NCBI GenBank assembly: GCA_017617125.1
Contig: JAFZWY010000011.1
Span: 1 to 64,000 of the forward strand
DNA from: Bacteroidales bacterium
GTDB taxonomy: Bacteria; Bacteroidota; Bacteroidia; Bacteroidales; ML635J-15
Direction of reading: 5' to 3'
Length of the DNA stretch: 64,000 nt
Shown: positions 8,558-23,500 of the stretch, in pieces
How the letters are laid out: each line of letters starts with the position of its first letter
Numbering within the stretch: position 1 is the stretch's first letter
Made by a program: the position numbers and the translations under genes
Notes under the pieces: model-generated
What the model was told of the DNA's origin: nothing
Seen by the model: only the letters and a program-made list of their open reading frames with translations
The model's database searches: none

Positions 8558-11500
8558 TTAGTTCTTCACAACCTTGCGGTTTATTACAAAGTCGGAAGTT
8601 GAAACTCGAACATTGTAGGTCGAAGGTGGCAATTCACCGAACTGCAGAAGCGTACTGTAGCTATTCTGCGGATCATCGACCGCTTCGGTGTAAACCAGCT
8701 TGCCGAGCATATCGAAGACATCGATACGTGTAGGACGGTTACCGAAGTTTTCAAGTTCTATAGTAAGTTCATTGTTGAACGGGTTCGGGTAAGCCATAAC
8801 CTCAGGTTCTTCGCCATTGTCGTCGAAACAGAAGGCTACTACTATTTCCGAAGCCGAACGTGTACCGTCGTAGTCGACCTGAACAAGACGGTAATAGTTG
8901 TCACCGTTGCGTCTGCCGTAGTCGCTGTAGCTGTAGTCGATAGGCTCGATGCTATTGCCGGCACCAGCCACGCGTGCTATCTCAACAAAGTTAATTGCAT
9001 CGTCGGAACGTTCGATTATGAAGTAATCGTTGTTGCGCTCGGTTGCAGTTGTCCATTCTACCAATACCGACTTGCCATTGCAATTAGCCGACAAAGCTGT
9101 AAGTTCGATAGGCAACAAGGTAGCTCGGTCGATAGAACCAAGGGTTACAATACCGTCGAAGTTGCCGCCACGCGTACGTGGAATCGAGTTAATATTTGTT
9201 ATCGTTATTGTGCTATGCGAACCAGCAACGGTAGTTGAAACTCTGCCTAGGTTTTTCCAGCAGTCGTAGTGAGCTGCAGCAACTATATGCTGTGCCGAAT
9301 AATCGCTTACACCGTCGTGGAAATGCTGTGTCGGATGATCGGCATCCACCTTGAGTGTCAGGTTAGTCAGGTTAGTGTTTGCGCCTAGGTTATCGACCTT
9401 CCAGTACTCGAAGTTACTTACATGGTCGAGCTGCGGATCGTTGTCGCTACACATATCGTTTTCACTCCACCATTCAGGATAGTAATCGGGAGCATCGCTA
9501 GAGAAGCCTGACTCGTCTGTACCATCGCCATGCTTGTGGTTGAATTTGACAGACATACCCGACGAAGTATTATTTTCGATCTTGGTTGTGAATGCACCAA
9601 GTACGCCATCATTACCAGTCGGGAATGTGAACGAATTCGGATTACCCTTCTTTACTACGGTTCCATCAACATAACTGCTGTAGTTGCGTACCGATGCTGT
9701 TGCATTTTCGTTGAAAGTTGCATTACCAGTCAAAATACCCTTTGTAAAAGTTGCAGAACCATCAACTGTAATACCATTGTCCGCGGTAATATTATAAATA
9801 CCCGATTGTGAGAATTCTACATTCCTGAATGTCTGTGCATTAGTTATCGACTGGTCTTCGGAACCGACAAAGAATACATAGCTTTGAGCTCCGCCAGCAA
9901 CCTCATTGGCATTCAAGGTGCCGATATTCTCGAGGTTTCCTGCGATACTCAATCCTGTACCAGCAGTAACAGTAAGCGATGCTCCGGAACCAATAGTAAG
10001 ATTCTTAGCGTAAGCATTGTTGCTTAATGACAAGTCGTTGGTCTTTGTACACTGCGATTCGCCGATGTATACATTATCTCCTGTTGTCGGAAGCGAAGTG
10101 CTGCCAACAGAATAAGAACCACCGCCATTGTTTACGTACCAGTTGGTAGCTGAATTCCAGTCGTTGCTGGTTGTATTTAGATATTTACCATGCCATATAT
10201 AATCGTAGGCGGCTGCATTTGCAATATCAGGCAGATTTGTAATTATGATATCGTCAATAATACCGCCGCAACCGTGGGCATCGTATATTTCGGCTCTAAA
10301 CCTATCACCCGAACGGGTTGGGATATAGTAGAATTCAGCTGCAGTCTCTCCATTTACAGGATTAGTAACGCCCTGGTCAGTGAGAGGAACCCAATCAGTT
10401 TCTCCTTCTGGCAGAGTCCACCACTTGAACATAGACTGGCTACCTGGTACCATACCGCTTCCACCAAGATCAGCCTGTACATGAGCCTGTTCACCCAAGC
10501 AAATTTCAGGACTAGCAATATGAGGTATAGCAGGCTGTGAAATATCATATGTAAATGCATTTCCTGTAGTCTCGCAACCGATGTTATCGACAAGTACGAG
10601 TTCGCAACTGCGAGTCAACGATGCAGGATATGATGGCAAAGTAATGCCAAGGCTTTCCATATTGGCAATTGTCGGGTGAATATAGAAGTCTGGGTTGTCG
10701 TTTATTTCACTTATCAAGTTTTCTGTATTACCTGAGTCACCAGAGTCGAAACCACCACAGTTGCCCATGTGAGAATCAACCAGTTCGATATCGTAAGACC
10801 ATGCGTTGTCATCAATATCCTTCAAACCGATTTCCCAACTGAAGATATAACCGTTATCCAATCCCCACGAGTCACAAATCTGTATTGTCCATACACCGTT
10901 TAACTTACAGCCTACAAGACTCTGGAAACTCTGGTACGGATGATAGAACTGTGTACCATTGCTTACATTCGAAGGCTTTGCTATCAAAGCATTAGTATAG
11001 CCACGCTCATGGTTTGCATTGTCGATAATATTTCCGTCTGCAGCAGCATACTGGTAGCTGTCGCTATTAGACCAGCAGTAGTCTAAACCTTCGCCACTTG
11101 GATTGTAGCTTGGCGTCAATATATAGTTGCTAAGACCATCGTGCATATCCGGCTTACCGAAGCCCAATGAAGCAGCTTCAGTGTACCATTGAGTAGCATA
11201 ATTACTGCCATAACCACCGTAACGGCTTGAACCTGAACTATAATAGTTCGCAGGATTATTATTAACCCAACCTCTAAACTTATAATAATAGCCGCCAGCA
11301 CAGAAATCAGAAGGTGTATTAGTTGAAGTACTCCTTAACATAGCTTGAAGTTCAGCAAGCAATTCAGCTATAGTCATATTCCTATCGAAAGCTCTACCTT
11401 CCTGACGTATACCTGTGGAAGTGCCGTTGTAACCGACATATACTGGCATACTAACATTCTGCCTGTCAAGACGGCCTTGCTGGCAACCACCACTTGAATA

Positions 11501-14500
11501 TTGATTATTGATATATCTGTCGAAGCTAGCATAACATCTTACAACCAAGTACGGCCATGCATAAGTTGCATTATCGAGACCGCCGCCAGCTGAATTTTTC
11601 TGGTCCTGCAGCAATATTGCAGTTCTAGGTTCATAGTTCGGAGTGTAGCACTTAAGTGAAATCTGTACGTCACCTATATGCGAGTGCTCCAGATTAATTT
11701 TTACGTAGTCGATATTTGATGCATCGGTAATAACTGCATTTTCCTTGAAGTCGGCAAATTCGACATCTGAAGTATAGCATTCACCAACACCATCGGGGAT
11801 AAACTTAGTAGTAGATACACCCTGAGTCGACTTGATTTCCAATGCTTCATTATCAACTTCAATCATAGCATCAGGCACTACGTCAGGATCACCCACAATA
11901 ATCTCAGTAGCCTTACCTACGCAAATATTACCAGCAAACGGGTTGTCATAAGTAGTTCTAAGACCATGTGAAACCCATACACGTAGAGGAATCTCCTGCT
12001 TACATCCATCATGACCATCAATCTTGAGCAAGATATCGTGACCCATAGTAGTGGTGGCCTCATAAGTTACAGAAGATTCATTGCTCTTTACGTGCGCACG
12101 TCCATCGTGACGGTTTACGTCCCAGCTATAAGTAATGTTAACATTGTCATGAACGTTAGGTTTCTTCTGTGCTTCAAGCGTCAATACTTCGCCCTCGCAT
12201 ACATTAAACTTCTGAATACCGTCACTATCAACACCACCATCTGCTATACCCTGGTAAGCCCTGCCTTCTTTTACGATTTTAACATAATCGCAAATTCTAT
12301 ATATTGCATACAAGGTCATATCGTGTGCGCTTGCAATGTATGCTCCAGGTGCATATGGAGGCTCATATGACGGGTCGGTTTGATCTGGAGTTGGATTGGT
12401 GTCCCATCCCAAGAATAAACCTATACTACATGACGGTAAATCGCTCGTTACAAAAGTAGGATAGCCAGTTACTGCATGTGTGCTCGCAATTGCATTAGAT
12501 ACACCATGCTCTTGATTGTCATTCATACAATTTGTACTAGCATCGTATACTATTGTACATGCACTGCCATCATAAATACAGAACTTTGTATTAGGACGTG
12601 TTCTTTCGCAAAGTCTTGAGTGACCGCTTATATTATTGTTTCCATAATTATTATTATCGTTATAATAAGATATTACAGAATTGAAATTAGTCTCAGTATA
12701 ATCGAATACATAACTTTCACCGTTATTGTTTGCCGAATTATCGTCGATTACAAGCAACAGGTTTCTGCCACTATATGGGAATGGTACATCAAGGAAGTAC
12801 GAATTCCATCCTTGCGAGCAGTTCAGTGCTCCAGAATATACAAGATCGGCTTCTGTTACATCGAGAACCCAGTCATTTGTACCGGAGAACGCTTCCTTAT
12901 CGGTTTCCTTCAAGTACATCTTTACCGAGTTCTTTGCTGTCATCGGCCTATTGTAAGCATACTGGAAGCTGATAGAAGTTATAAGACCTGTAGCATTGAT
13001 TTCGTTTTGCTTAAACAATAACTGTGTATATGTATAATTATATTTATTGTTGACAGGTGCTCTATAGGTAGTAGTTGTTGCATTACCAATTTCTCTACAT
13101 TGCTCACTACCGACAATTACAACAAAGTCAGCAGTACGCTGGCACTTACCAGCTTCTTCTGGTGTGAATGTTACCGTTATGGTTGCCTCACCTACAGATG
13201 TTCCTGTTATTATACCGTTCTCATCAACTATAGCTATAGTCGGATTAGAGGTCGAATATGTTATTCTGCCAGGAACATTTGTTTGATTATTTATAAATGA
13301 GCTCAAATCATCGAATGTTTGAGTTACAAGAACAGTACCACTGGTTTGTGTGAGTCCGAATGCTCCAGCAACAGCAGAACAGATACATACATTATCGATT
13401 GCCACACTGTAGCAGAAGTAATCGGTTTCGCATACCCATCTGAATGCAATGTAAGCACCAGCAGGCATTGAAGGCAAAGATATCTGGTTCAAACCAGCAG
13501 TTGCCGAACCGAAGTTGTAGAGGAATGGTGCAGCATTGGCTACTTCAACAAAGGTAGCAGCATCGTCGGGATCGGTCATATAACCAACGGTAAGAGTACC
13601 ATAGTCCACATATTGCCACCAAGCATTGAATGTAATCATACCGCCATTCTCCATACCCGAAATGTAAGGCATTACAACGTAGTTGGTATAACCGTAATTC
13701 TGACCATACAACTGATAGTTACCTGATGTAATTTCAATAGCGTTACCATCCATTGCAAAGTAGCCGTTATATGCATGAGGTGCACCTTCGGCATAAGTAC
13801 CAGAATATATTCTACGCCAGCAGCTAGGAATTCCTGCATCCTGATAATACAAATCGTTAGCAGATGTATAGTCTTCGAAGTCGAAGCAGTCTGGATTTGT
13901 CAAAGTGTTGCAATCTACAATCACATTATATTCGGCCTGCATAGCACAATATAAAGTCAAACCGTCGAATACTGATGGCAAGGTTGCTGTTATGGTAGCC
14001 TTACCTGCAGACAAACCAGTAACAACACCATCGCTATCAACCGTAGCAATTCTAGTATCGCTGCTGCTCCACTGAATTGTACCAGAAGGCGATGCTGTAT
14101 TAGTAAGATATGTATTGCTTGATAAGTTTACTGTACCTCCTACATTAATTCTTGCCGGAGTTGCGATAAATGCCAAGTTTCCAGAACGGTCTTCACAACC
14201 TGTGATACAGAATCTAACCTGGTTCTTTGTCGAAGACAATGTTCCGGCAAATGATGCATTTTCCGGATCATAATTGGTATTATCGTTACGTATATGCAAT
14301 GCCTGGTTGCCTGCAGCATTAAATGCAAGGCACGACATAGCACTTTGATACGAACCTGTATTGTCATCAACTATTACGACAACATTCTTTGTTCCGTCAT
14401 ATTCTACGGCATTAGTGAAATCAATTTGTGTCCACTGTCCATTAGCAAATGTTACAGATCCCGAATATACCAGATTTTCTGCAGTAACAGGTATCCAGTC

Positions 14501-17500
14501 GGTCGTACCAGTAAAGGTTGACTTAGTAGTACATACCACATACATGTTTATAGTTCTAGTCTGTGCTGTTCCATTGTTAAAGAACGAGACTCCATTCAAA
14601 AGACCAGCAGAACCAATCTCTGCAGGTGTGTATATCTGCTGTGAATATGAGTAGTTGTAGTAAGATTGAGCAGGCAAATCGGCATTAACTGCAGTACCGC
14701 TACCAATACGACGGCAAACCGATGGAGTTACTTCGCAAACGTTGCTCCAATCGCTTTCCTCGCCAGCGCCACAAACAGCCTTTACGCGGAAATAATATGT
14801 TGTTTCGGCAGTGAGACCTGTGAATTCCTTTTGCGGAACATTAACATCTACGCTACCAAGAACTGTAGAGAAACTACTGTTGGTACTATATTGAATAGTC
14901 CAGTTGGTTGCAGAACCAGCCTCCCACGAAATCGTAGCAGAAGTAGTGGTAACATCCGATGCAACAAGATTTCTTGGTCTTGCACAATCTGGACAATCAA
15001 CAGTGTGAACAATACCTGAAGCTATAGCTCCCGTGCCAGAGATTATTGCATTGCCATTTACATCTTTTATCACGTACGAACATTCACTATCATAATTACC
15101 ACTAACCCATTGGAAAGTAATTGTACTACCATCGATTATAGGTAAAGTTCCTGTAGCAGATCTACCACTAGCAATAGTCCATGTGTCAATAATTGTACCC
15201 GTCATTCCATTTACAACATTGATGGCAGCACCATTCCAGCCGTCACCGTAGCTGTCGGTAAGTTCGTAGCTTATTTCACACATATCACCTGTTACAAACG
15301 AAACTGATCTTGCTTCACTCGGTCCGCTTTCGCAAACTGTACGTACCATCACAGTGTAAGTTTCACCTGCGGTCAAATTAGTGAGGTTTATATGAGTGGT
15401 CGTAACTTGTGTCCAATCTCCATCATTCTTTTTATATTCCCATAATGCAGAGTTACCATTGGGAACCCATGAAATCTGAGCAGATGTTGCAGTTATGTTC
15501 GAAACTGTAAGATTTCTTGGTTTGCGGCATAATACCTCTTGACAACTTACAGTATGGCTAATCGCATTATCAAAAGCATCTTCTCCTGAGAAGATTTCCT
15601 CATCATTTCTGTCATATACTATGTATGAACAATCTTCAGCTGAATTTCCATTTTCCCATACGAATGATAATTCTCTTCCATCGCAAACCGAAAGAGTACC
15701 TTCAGCCGATGCTTCTCCACTAGCTACAGTCCAAGTATCGAGAATTATACCTGTTAATGCATCCACAACATTGATTGCATTACCTTCCCAGCCGTCTCCT
15801 TCGCTATCAGTCAGTTCGTATCTTATTTCACACATATCGCCACCATCACACAATGAAGTATAGAACGACACTGCTGTACTTGGTCTACTTTGATCGTTGA
15901 AGCTGTCGCTGCAATATGCTCTTACTTCGACTGTATAAACAGTTGCTTGGGTCAAACCAGTGATTGTTGCAGTTCTGTTTGCTGTACCAGTAACACCATT
16001 AAGATCTTCCCATGTTCCTCCATCACCATTAAGTCTGTACTGCCATTTTGCTGGTTCTGCTCCAGTTGGAGTCCATTCAATAGTAGCAGTGTTCAAGGTC
16101 GTAGCAACAACTGCAAGACCTGTAGGCTTAAAGCAAGTAGGAATATAGTCGAGCATTACATTGTCGATGTGCAAGTTGTTATCAGCATTGCTTTCTGTAG
16201 ATTCGCCATAGAATGCTATGATTACTTCGTCGTTGCCATAGCTTGTAAGGTCGATGGCAACCTCCTCGCCTTCGAGAGTAATATTGTTATATACATAGGT
16301 AGAACCTACATTGTCATATTGGCGAAGTATTGTCCAGGTTGCACCACCATCGGTACTAATCAAGACAACAAACTTGTCGTCGAGTCCTGAAGTTGCTGCA
16401 GGCTGAAGGGTTCCGCTATATGCAGTCAGAGCAAGGTCGAAAGTCAATTGTACATTTGGTTCCATTACAATAGTAGGAGTTGTCAACCATTTGTAGCATG
16501 ATCCACCATATATATTAACTCTGGCATGATCGTTGAAAACTCCATTACCCGAATTGAAAATCCAGCCGCTACCAGATGCAAGTGGTGTACCATTCATCAC
16601 GTTAGATAAATGTCCTGTATATTGATTCCAGTCAGCTGGCGCTGTAGATGCGAATTGTTCGAGGAATACAATGCCATACTTTGTTGTTGTTGAAACAGCA
16701 TCCGTCCATTCCGAATAATCGCCACCGCAATCGGCCTGAACCTGGAATTCGTAGCTGGTAGAAGCCAAAAGTCCAGTAACTGTATAAGTTGTAGATGTTA
16801 TACCGTTATTTGTAGTCCAAGCCTGCTCAGAAACCTTCTTATACTGGATATTCCACATAGTTTCGGCACCGCCAGCAATCCATTCAAGAGTGACATCGTT
16901 CAAACCCCTGTCAGTAATAACTAAATTGGTAGGTTTAGCACAAGTAGGAGCAACCTTTACTACAACATCGTCCATGTACGTCTGTCCTCCATATTGGCTT
17001 CTACCTTCAAATATTACATAGTATACACCATCAGACTCAATAGTAAATGGAATTTCGTATTTGTACCATCCCGATGCTGCTTCTGCACATATTATATTTG
17101 AATTTATACTTGATTGAACAGCATAGTTACGGGAGATAAATCCAAGATCGGCAGCATCGTTGCCAACTGACACAAGATCGTCGGTCTTGCTTACGTATAC
17201 ATTTATACCCTCTTCCTGACTACTGCTACCAGTAGCATTTCTATAAACTCTCAAGGATACTACATAGTCACCAGCAGCCATAGACAATGCCTTTGTAACA
17301 AGATTATGCTTAGAACCAGCCTTAGTGTTTCTCAATTGAACCATAGGAGGATTTGAACCTGTTCCCTGAGTATATGTATAAGAAGCCCATGCTCCATCTG
17401 GGTAATCGGTGCCAGATCCAGCTCCTTCTTCTGTTCTTTCCTGCGACCAGCACAATGGCGGGAATGTCTCTGCTACACCAGCAAAGTTTTCGGCAAACTG

Positions 17501-20500
17501 ATGATCTGCATCAACAGTAAATACACCACATGCGGTTAAAAATGAACCAATTGCACTCCAATAGCTATAATCGCCACCACAATTAGCTTTTACTCTTACA
17601 TAATATGTAGTTGCATCAGTAAGACTAGTAATATCAGCAGTAGGATTTGTACTAACATTTACAGTTTCGTACGAAGCGAAATCACGGCTAGTGCTGTATT
17701 GTAACTCCCATTCGGTTTCATTACTATTTTCAGTCCACGAAATTGTAGCTCCGCTAATTGTAATATTTGTAGCTACAATATTTGTCGGAGGCAAACATGA
17801 CGGAACATCAAGCACATTTATTGTATAGTCATGTACTATAGTATATGTACCTGTAGGACAAGGATCTGCAGCTGCTGCAGCAGAAATGGAGGTTACAAAA
17901 TTATCATATCCGCTATCGGAACCAATTATACGCATACGATGTTGTCCCAATGGAGTAGAAGCAGGCAAAGTAAATGTTGCTTCAAGAACTGTAGGATTAG
18001 TATTTTCCGACATTCCTACATATACGACTTCGTTGCCATCGAATACAAGGTTGTCGTTGAAATCGATCCATATTATTGTTCCGTATGTATATCCTGTTGC
18101 ATAGGTAATACTAACTGTTGTCTCCAGTCCTATATTTACGGCACCGACAAGATTCGAAAAATTGCCATAGAATGGAGCTGTTACAAGCAAACCATTTGCA
18201 TCTGTATTATTTACAACTTCGTTACCAGCACCAAACGAAACGCCAATAATACCCTTGCCGTCTTTTGATGAAGGAGTAGGAGCGCAATAACCAGTATAGA
18301 AATTATAAGAATTAGTCCATGCGCTGGATACCGCTGGAGTACATTTTGACTGAACCTGTACTTCGTATGAAGTTTCAGGATTAAGATTTTCGATGGTATA
18401 TGGGTTTGTAACACCATTTACTACTGTCCAGGCAACAACATTCGGAACTTTGTATCTTAAGTTCCATACACTCTCACCAAAACCAGCTGTCCACGATATA
18501 GTAGCCGATGTTGCTGTAACCGAAGCAGACAAATTGGTTGGAGCCGGGCAATTGGGAAGAGTTGTAAACGAAGCGGACCTTGACCAATTACTAACGCCAA
18601 TATTGCCACGGCAGTTTGCCTGGACTCTTACTTCATAATGGGTATCCGGAATAAGGTCTTCGATGGTAAATGGAGTTGTTACATTACTAATTTCGGTCCA
18701 GTCTGGATCAATATCAGTTTTGTATCCTATGTTCCATGTATCTTCATTTCCACCGGCAGTCCATGATATAGTAGCAGTGGTTATAGCTACGTCACTGACA
18801 GTAATACCAGTTGGTCTATCGCAGGCTGGAGCTACACCAGGAGTAATAGCAAGCCTGATCTGGTTCTTTGCATTCAAAACTGTACCAGAATAACTACCTG
18901 GATTCTCAGGATCAAAATTGGTATTATCTTGATACTTATATATTGCTTGTCCATCCGCGTTGAATACATCGCAATTCAAACCGCTTTCCCAGGAACCAGT
19001 GTTGTCATCAACAATAACAGCAAGGTTACTTGTCCCATTATAGTAAAAATCGCTAGAAAAAGGAATAGACGACCATACGCCAGCAGCAAACGTAACCGTT
19101 CCGCTATATACCATATCATCGTCATTTACTGAAATCCAATCGCTACCATTAGCAAATGTGGTCTTATCGGTACTTACAATGTATATGTCCAATGTACGTG
19201 CACGAGAAGTTCCCACATTGTAGAAGTCGATGCTACTGATGTAGCCAGCAGTTCCGATTTCTGCAGCTGTGTATATCTGCTGTGTCAATGAATAATCGTA
19301 CATTGAATGTGTAGGCAAATAGTTACTTGTTGCTGTTGCCGAGCCAATAATATATTTGTCCGTAGGCTCGAAGCTGAAAGTTGCACTCCATTCGCTTTCG
19401 CCATCAATTCCTCCACAAACAGCCTTTACGCGTGCATAATAAGTAGTTTCAGCTGTAAGGCCAGTGAGATTTGCCGAAGGTGTTCCTGTCACGGGTTCCG
19501 AAACTGCGCCAGCAAAGTCTGAAGCTGTACCGTATTCAAGTACCCAATCGGTAGCTGTACCATTTTCTGTCCAGCTAAGGGTAGCAATTGTGCCATTGCC
19601 TTGAGTTAAGACAGCAGCTAAATCAGTCGGTATATGACAAGCAACATCTGTAGTAAACGATGCAATGTCTGACCATGCACTTACATCATCTACAGCACAA
19701 ATTGCTCGAACTTTAACAGTGTAATCTGTTTCTGGGGTAAGACCAGTAAGTGTAAATGGATTAGTATTAGCTTCAATAAGATTATTTTCGTCATTATTTA
19801 GGCAAATCTGCCATGTAGGTTCACTTCCACCTGAAGTCCATGTCAAATCGGCTGTTCTTGCTGTAATACTAGATACAGACAAATTACTTGGTTCTACACA
19901 ACTTGGTATCTCCTCCACAATTATATCGTCGATATAAGCAGCATTTGTTGCCCTACTTGAGCTAGCAGCATCAATCATAATAGCAATATAATTGCCAGTA
20001 CCAGTCAAATTTATAGTAAATTTCTGATAAGATGTAGTTAATGCCAATTCTTCACCAATCAGCTCAAACGTACTGACATCCATTGGATCTGTCATAATAC
20101 CAATCTTGAAAGTACAGTTCGCATTATCACCTCTTGCCCATAATTTAATTCTTTTACCATTTAGGTTTTCCATCGGAGGCAAGATTGCATATTGTGGCTG
20201 CGGATCATAATCGGTATATTGTGTATAATAGGATTTAAATCTTAAATTATTAGGATTTGAATTTGAGAACGAGCTATATAAGGTAGGATAATACTTGTAA
20301 GTATTATGGGTACATGTGTTAATATATGTCCAGCAACTTGGCAAAGTGCGTGCTGTTGGATTAACAGCCATTGGTACTGTATAGCCATCAAAATTTTCGT
20401 TCCATGGATAAGATGTTATGGCTTCGCAAGCTGTTTTGAATTCAATTGCCGAACTCCATGCACTATAATCACCGCCTCCACAATTAGCACGAATCTTTAC

Positions 20501-23500
20501 AGTATATTCTGTTTCTGGAGTAAGACCGGTAAGTGTATATGGATTAGCGGTTACATCGACAAGATTGTCTTCGTCACCATTTATGCAAATCTGCCATGCA
20601 GTTTCGCTACCTATTCTTGTCCACGACAAATCGGCAGTTGTTGTATTTATATTAGAAACCGCCAAAGCGGAAGGTCTTACACAAGACGGAAGATCCTCCA
20701 TATGGAAACGAATCTGATTCTTCTTATTCACTATAGTACCGGTAGCTGTTGGAGACAATGGATCTTGATTATCGCTATCGCTATAGAAACGTATTGCCTG
20801 TGCAACTGCATCAAACACTCGGAATTGCTTGTTATTTTCATAAGAACCTGTATTGTCGTCAACTATTATAGCCACGTTGTAGATTCCATCATATATAAAT
20901 GGATTATTAAGCGTAATTGTAGTCCAATCATCAGCAGCAAAAGTAACCTCTCCATTGAATACAAGGTCACCCGACGATACTGGAATCCAGTCGCTACCAC
21001 TAGTAAATGTTCCCTTATTGGTGGCTACCATATAAATATCCAAGGTTCGGGTCACAGCAGCACTAGCATAGAAATCAATACTCGTAATATTACCTGCGGT
21101 GCTTCCTATCTCAGCTACGGTATAAATCTGCTGCGTCATTGAATAATTATAGTATGTGTATGTAGGTAATACGTTTTCTGTTGCTGTTCCTGTACCTATA
21201 GTTACAATTGCTGTAGGTGTGAATGAATAAACATCACTCCATTCGCTTTCATTACCTACGCCACATATAGCCTTAACTCTGGCAAAATATTCAGTTTCTG
21301 GAGTAAGACCAGTTATTGAATAAGCAGGATTAGTACTTACATTAACTTCTATCCTATCAGCGAAAGTATTATCCGTACCATACTGCAATACCCAATTTGT
21401 TTCCGATGCGCCAGTCCAAGACAAATCGGCGGCTCTTGCCGTAACATTTGAAGCCGCCAAAGCTGTAGGAGCAGCACAGGCAGCAATAGTTGTAAACGTT
21501 ACTGAAGATGTCCAATTAGACAGGCCCTCAGAACCGCAATCTGCTTGAACTTGTACTTCGTAGGTAGAAGATTCGTCAAGGCCTACAAGCGTATAGTTAT
21601 TAGTAGGAACAACTATGACTTCGGTCCATGAGGATGCCGAAGTTTTCTTGTACTGCAACTTCCAACTAGTTTCACTTACATTATCCCATGATACTAATGC
21701 AGAAGATGCTGTAATATTTGCACTTGTCAATCCTGTAGGAACCGGACAAGCAACTTCCGTTGTAAATGATGTAGACGTTGGTACGCTAAAGCCGTTAGAT
21801 CCACAATCTGATCGAATTTGTAACGAATACGTTGTCGCTTCATCTAACCCTGTAATTGTACCAGAATATGTTCTACCAGCATTATAGTCTAAATCAATCC
21901 AGCTGCCGCCATTAAGACAATACTGCCAAGCGTTTTCTCCATTGCCTGCTGTCCATTCGATGGCGATAGTGTTTACAGTAGATGATGTAGTAATAATGGT
22001 AGGTGGTACACAATTAATTATGCTTATATCATCTAAATAAATATAGGCATCATTATAACCACAATTGCTAGTGCCCTTGAATACAATAACAACATTATTG
22101 CTAGTACAATATGACGAAATATCAATTGTTTTTTCTGTCCAGGTTGATACACCTGTCAACCCAGTAGCAAGCTCTGTGTCGTACGTAGTACCGCCATCCG
22201 TTGATATATATACAGAGAAATCACCTCCTGCCGGATTCTTATACCAGAATTTCAACAATGCTTTAGAGCGAACCGTCAAATCAAAAGCTGGAGTCTTCAG
22301 CATGTTAGTATTATTACTGCTATTGCTATATGAATTGAATCTCAAACAAGCTCCTTCATGACCTGTTGCATAATAATTCCATTTGTACGATTCATTATTT
22401 GTTGTTCCTTCGCTATTGTCCCAGCATGCAGGAATTCCAGATGACAATGAAGAGAAATCTTCGCTCCAAGGGAAAGTAGTTATTACATCGCATGCTGTTT
22501 GGAACTGAAGCACCGAACTCCATGCTCCATAATCACTGCCACCGCAATATGCACGTACCTTAACATAATATTTAGAAGCGCTTGCCAGCGAAGTCATATG
22601 GTAAGTAGCTGCGTTAACAATCTCTTCGGTTGCTCCTGTAAAATCGCTTGAAGTACTATATGCCACCTGCAACTGCGAAGCTTCTCCAGCTGTCCATTCA
22701 AGTGTTGCTCCTGAAGTAGTGATATCGCTGACTGCAAGATTGATAACATCATATCCGCAAGTCATAAGTGTTATGCTAACGTTGTCGACTGCAGCGGGGG
22801 GCTGAGTGCCACCACTATTATCGTTGCGCCATGCAAAAACCAAATAATAGTTGCCTGCAGCTACATTAATTGCCAATTCTTGTGTTTGCCATTCATTAAC
22901 TAAATTAAGTTTGCTACCGCCATCCAAGGCAATCCAACCACTTGGAAGAGAAGTAGTAGAAAGTCCAGAAGGCAAAGTCGTTCCTGCAGTAAGAGTTACC
23001 GATGCTGGAACCAAAGCTACTCTCATGAAGTCCCAAGTACTTTCTCCATTGGCTTTCCAATTGTATGAAAATTGATATTTGCCAGTAGCAAAGTTAAGTA
23101 ACTTAGTGGCATACACCATAACAGAACCAGTAGTATACTCATAGGTAGTACCGTTGTCATCGGAAATATACAATGCATGTGTTCCTCCATTATTAACAGC
23201 GGTTCCCCAAGTCCATGCGTTGGTGTTATTGCCGTTTATAAATTCCCAACCGCAAGTTGCACCTTCAAAATCATCATTCCAGCTGTCTCCGACTAAAGTA
23301 GCTTCTGCTGTTGTCGAGAAACTTATCGAAGTACTCCAGTCACTTTTATCTCCACCGCCACAGTCAGCTTTTACGCGGACATAGTATGTAGTTAGAGTAT
23401 TCAAGCCTGAGAGAGAAATCGACGGAGTAGTATTCACATTATTTGATATCGCATCAGAGAAATCAGCATTTGGACTGTATTCGAGAACCCAGTTTGTAGC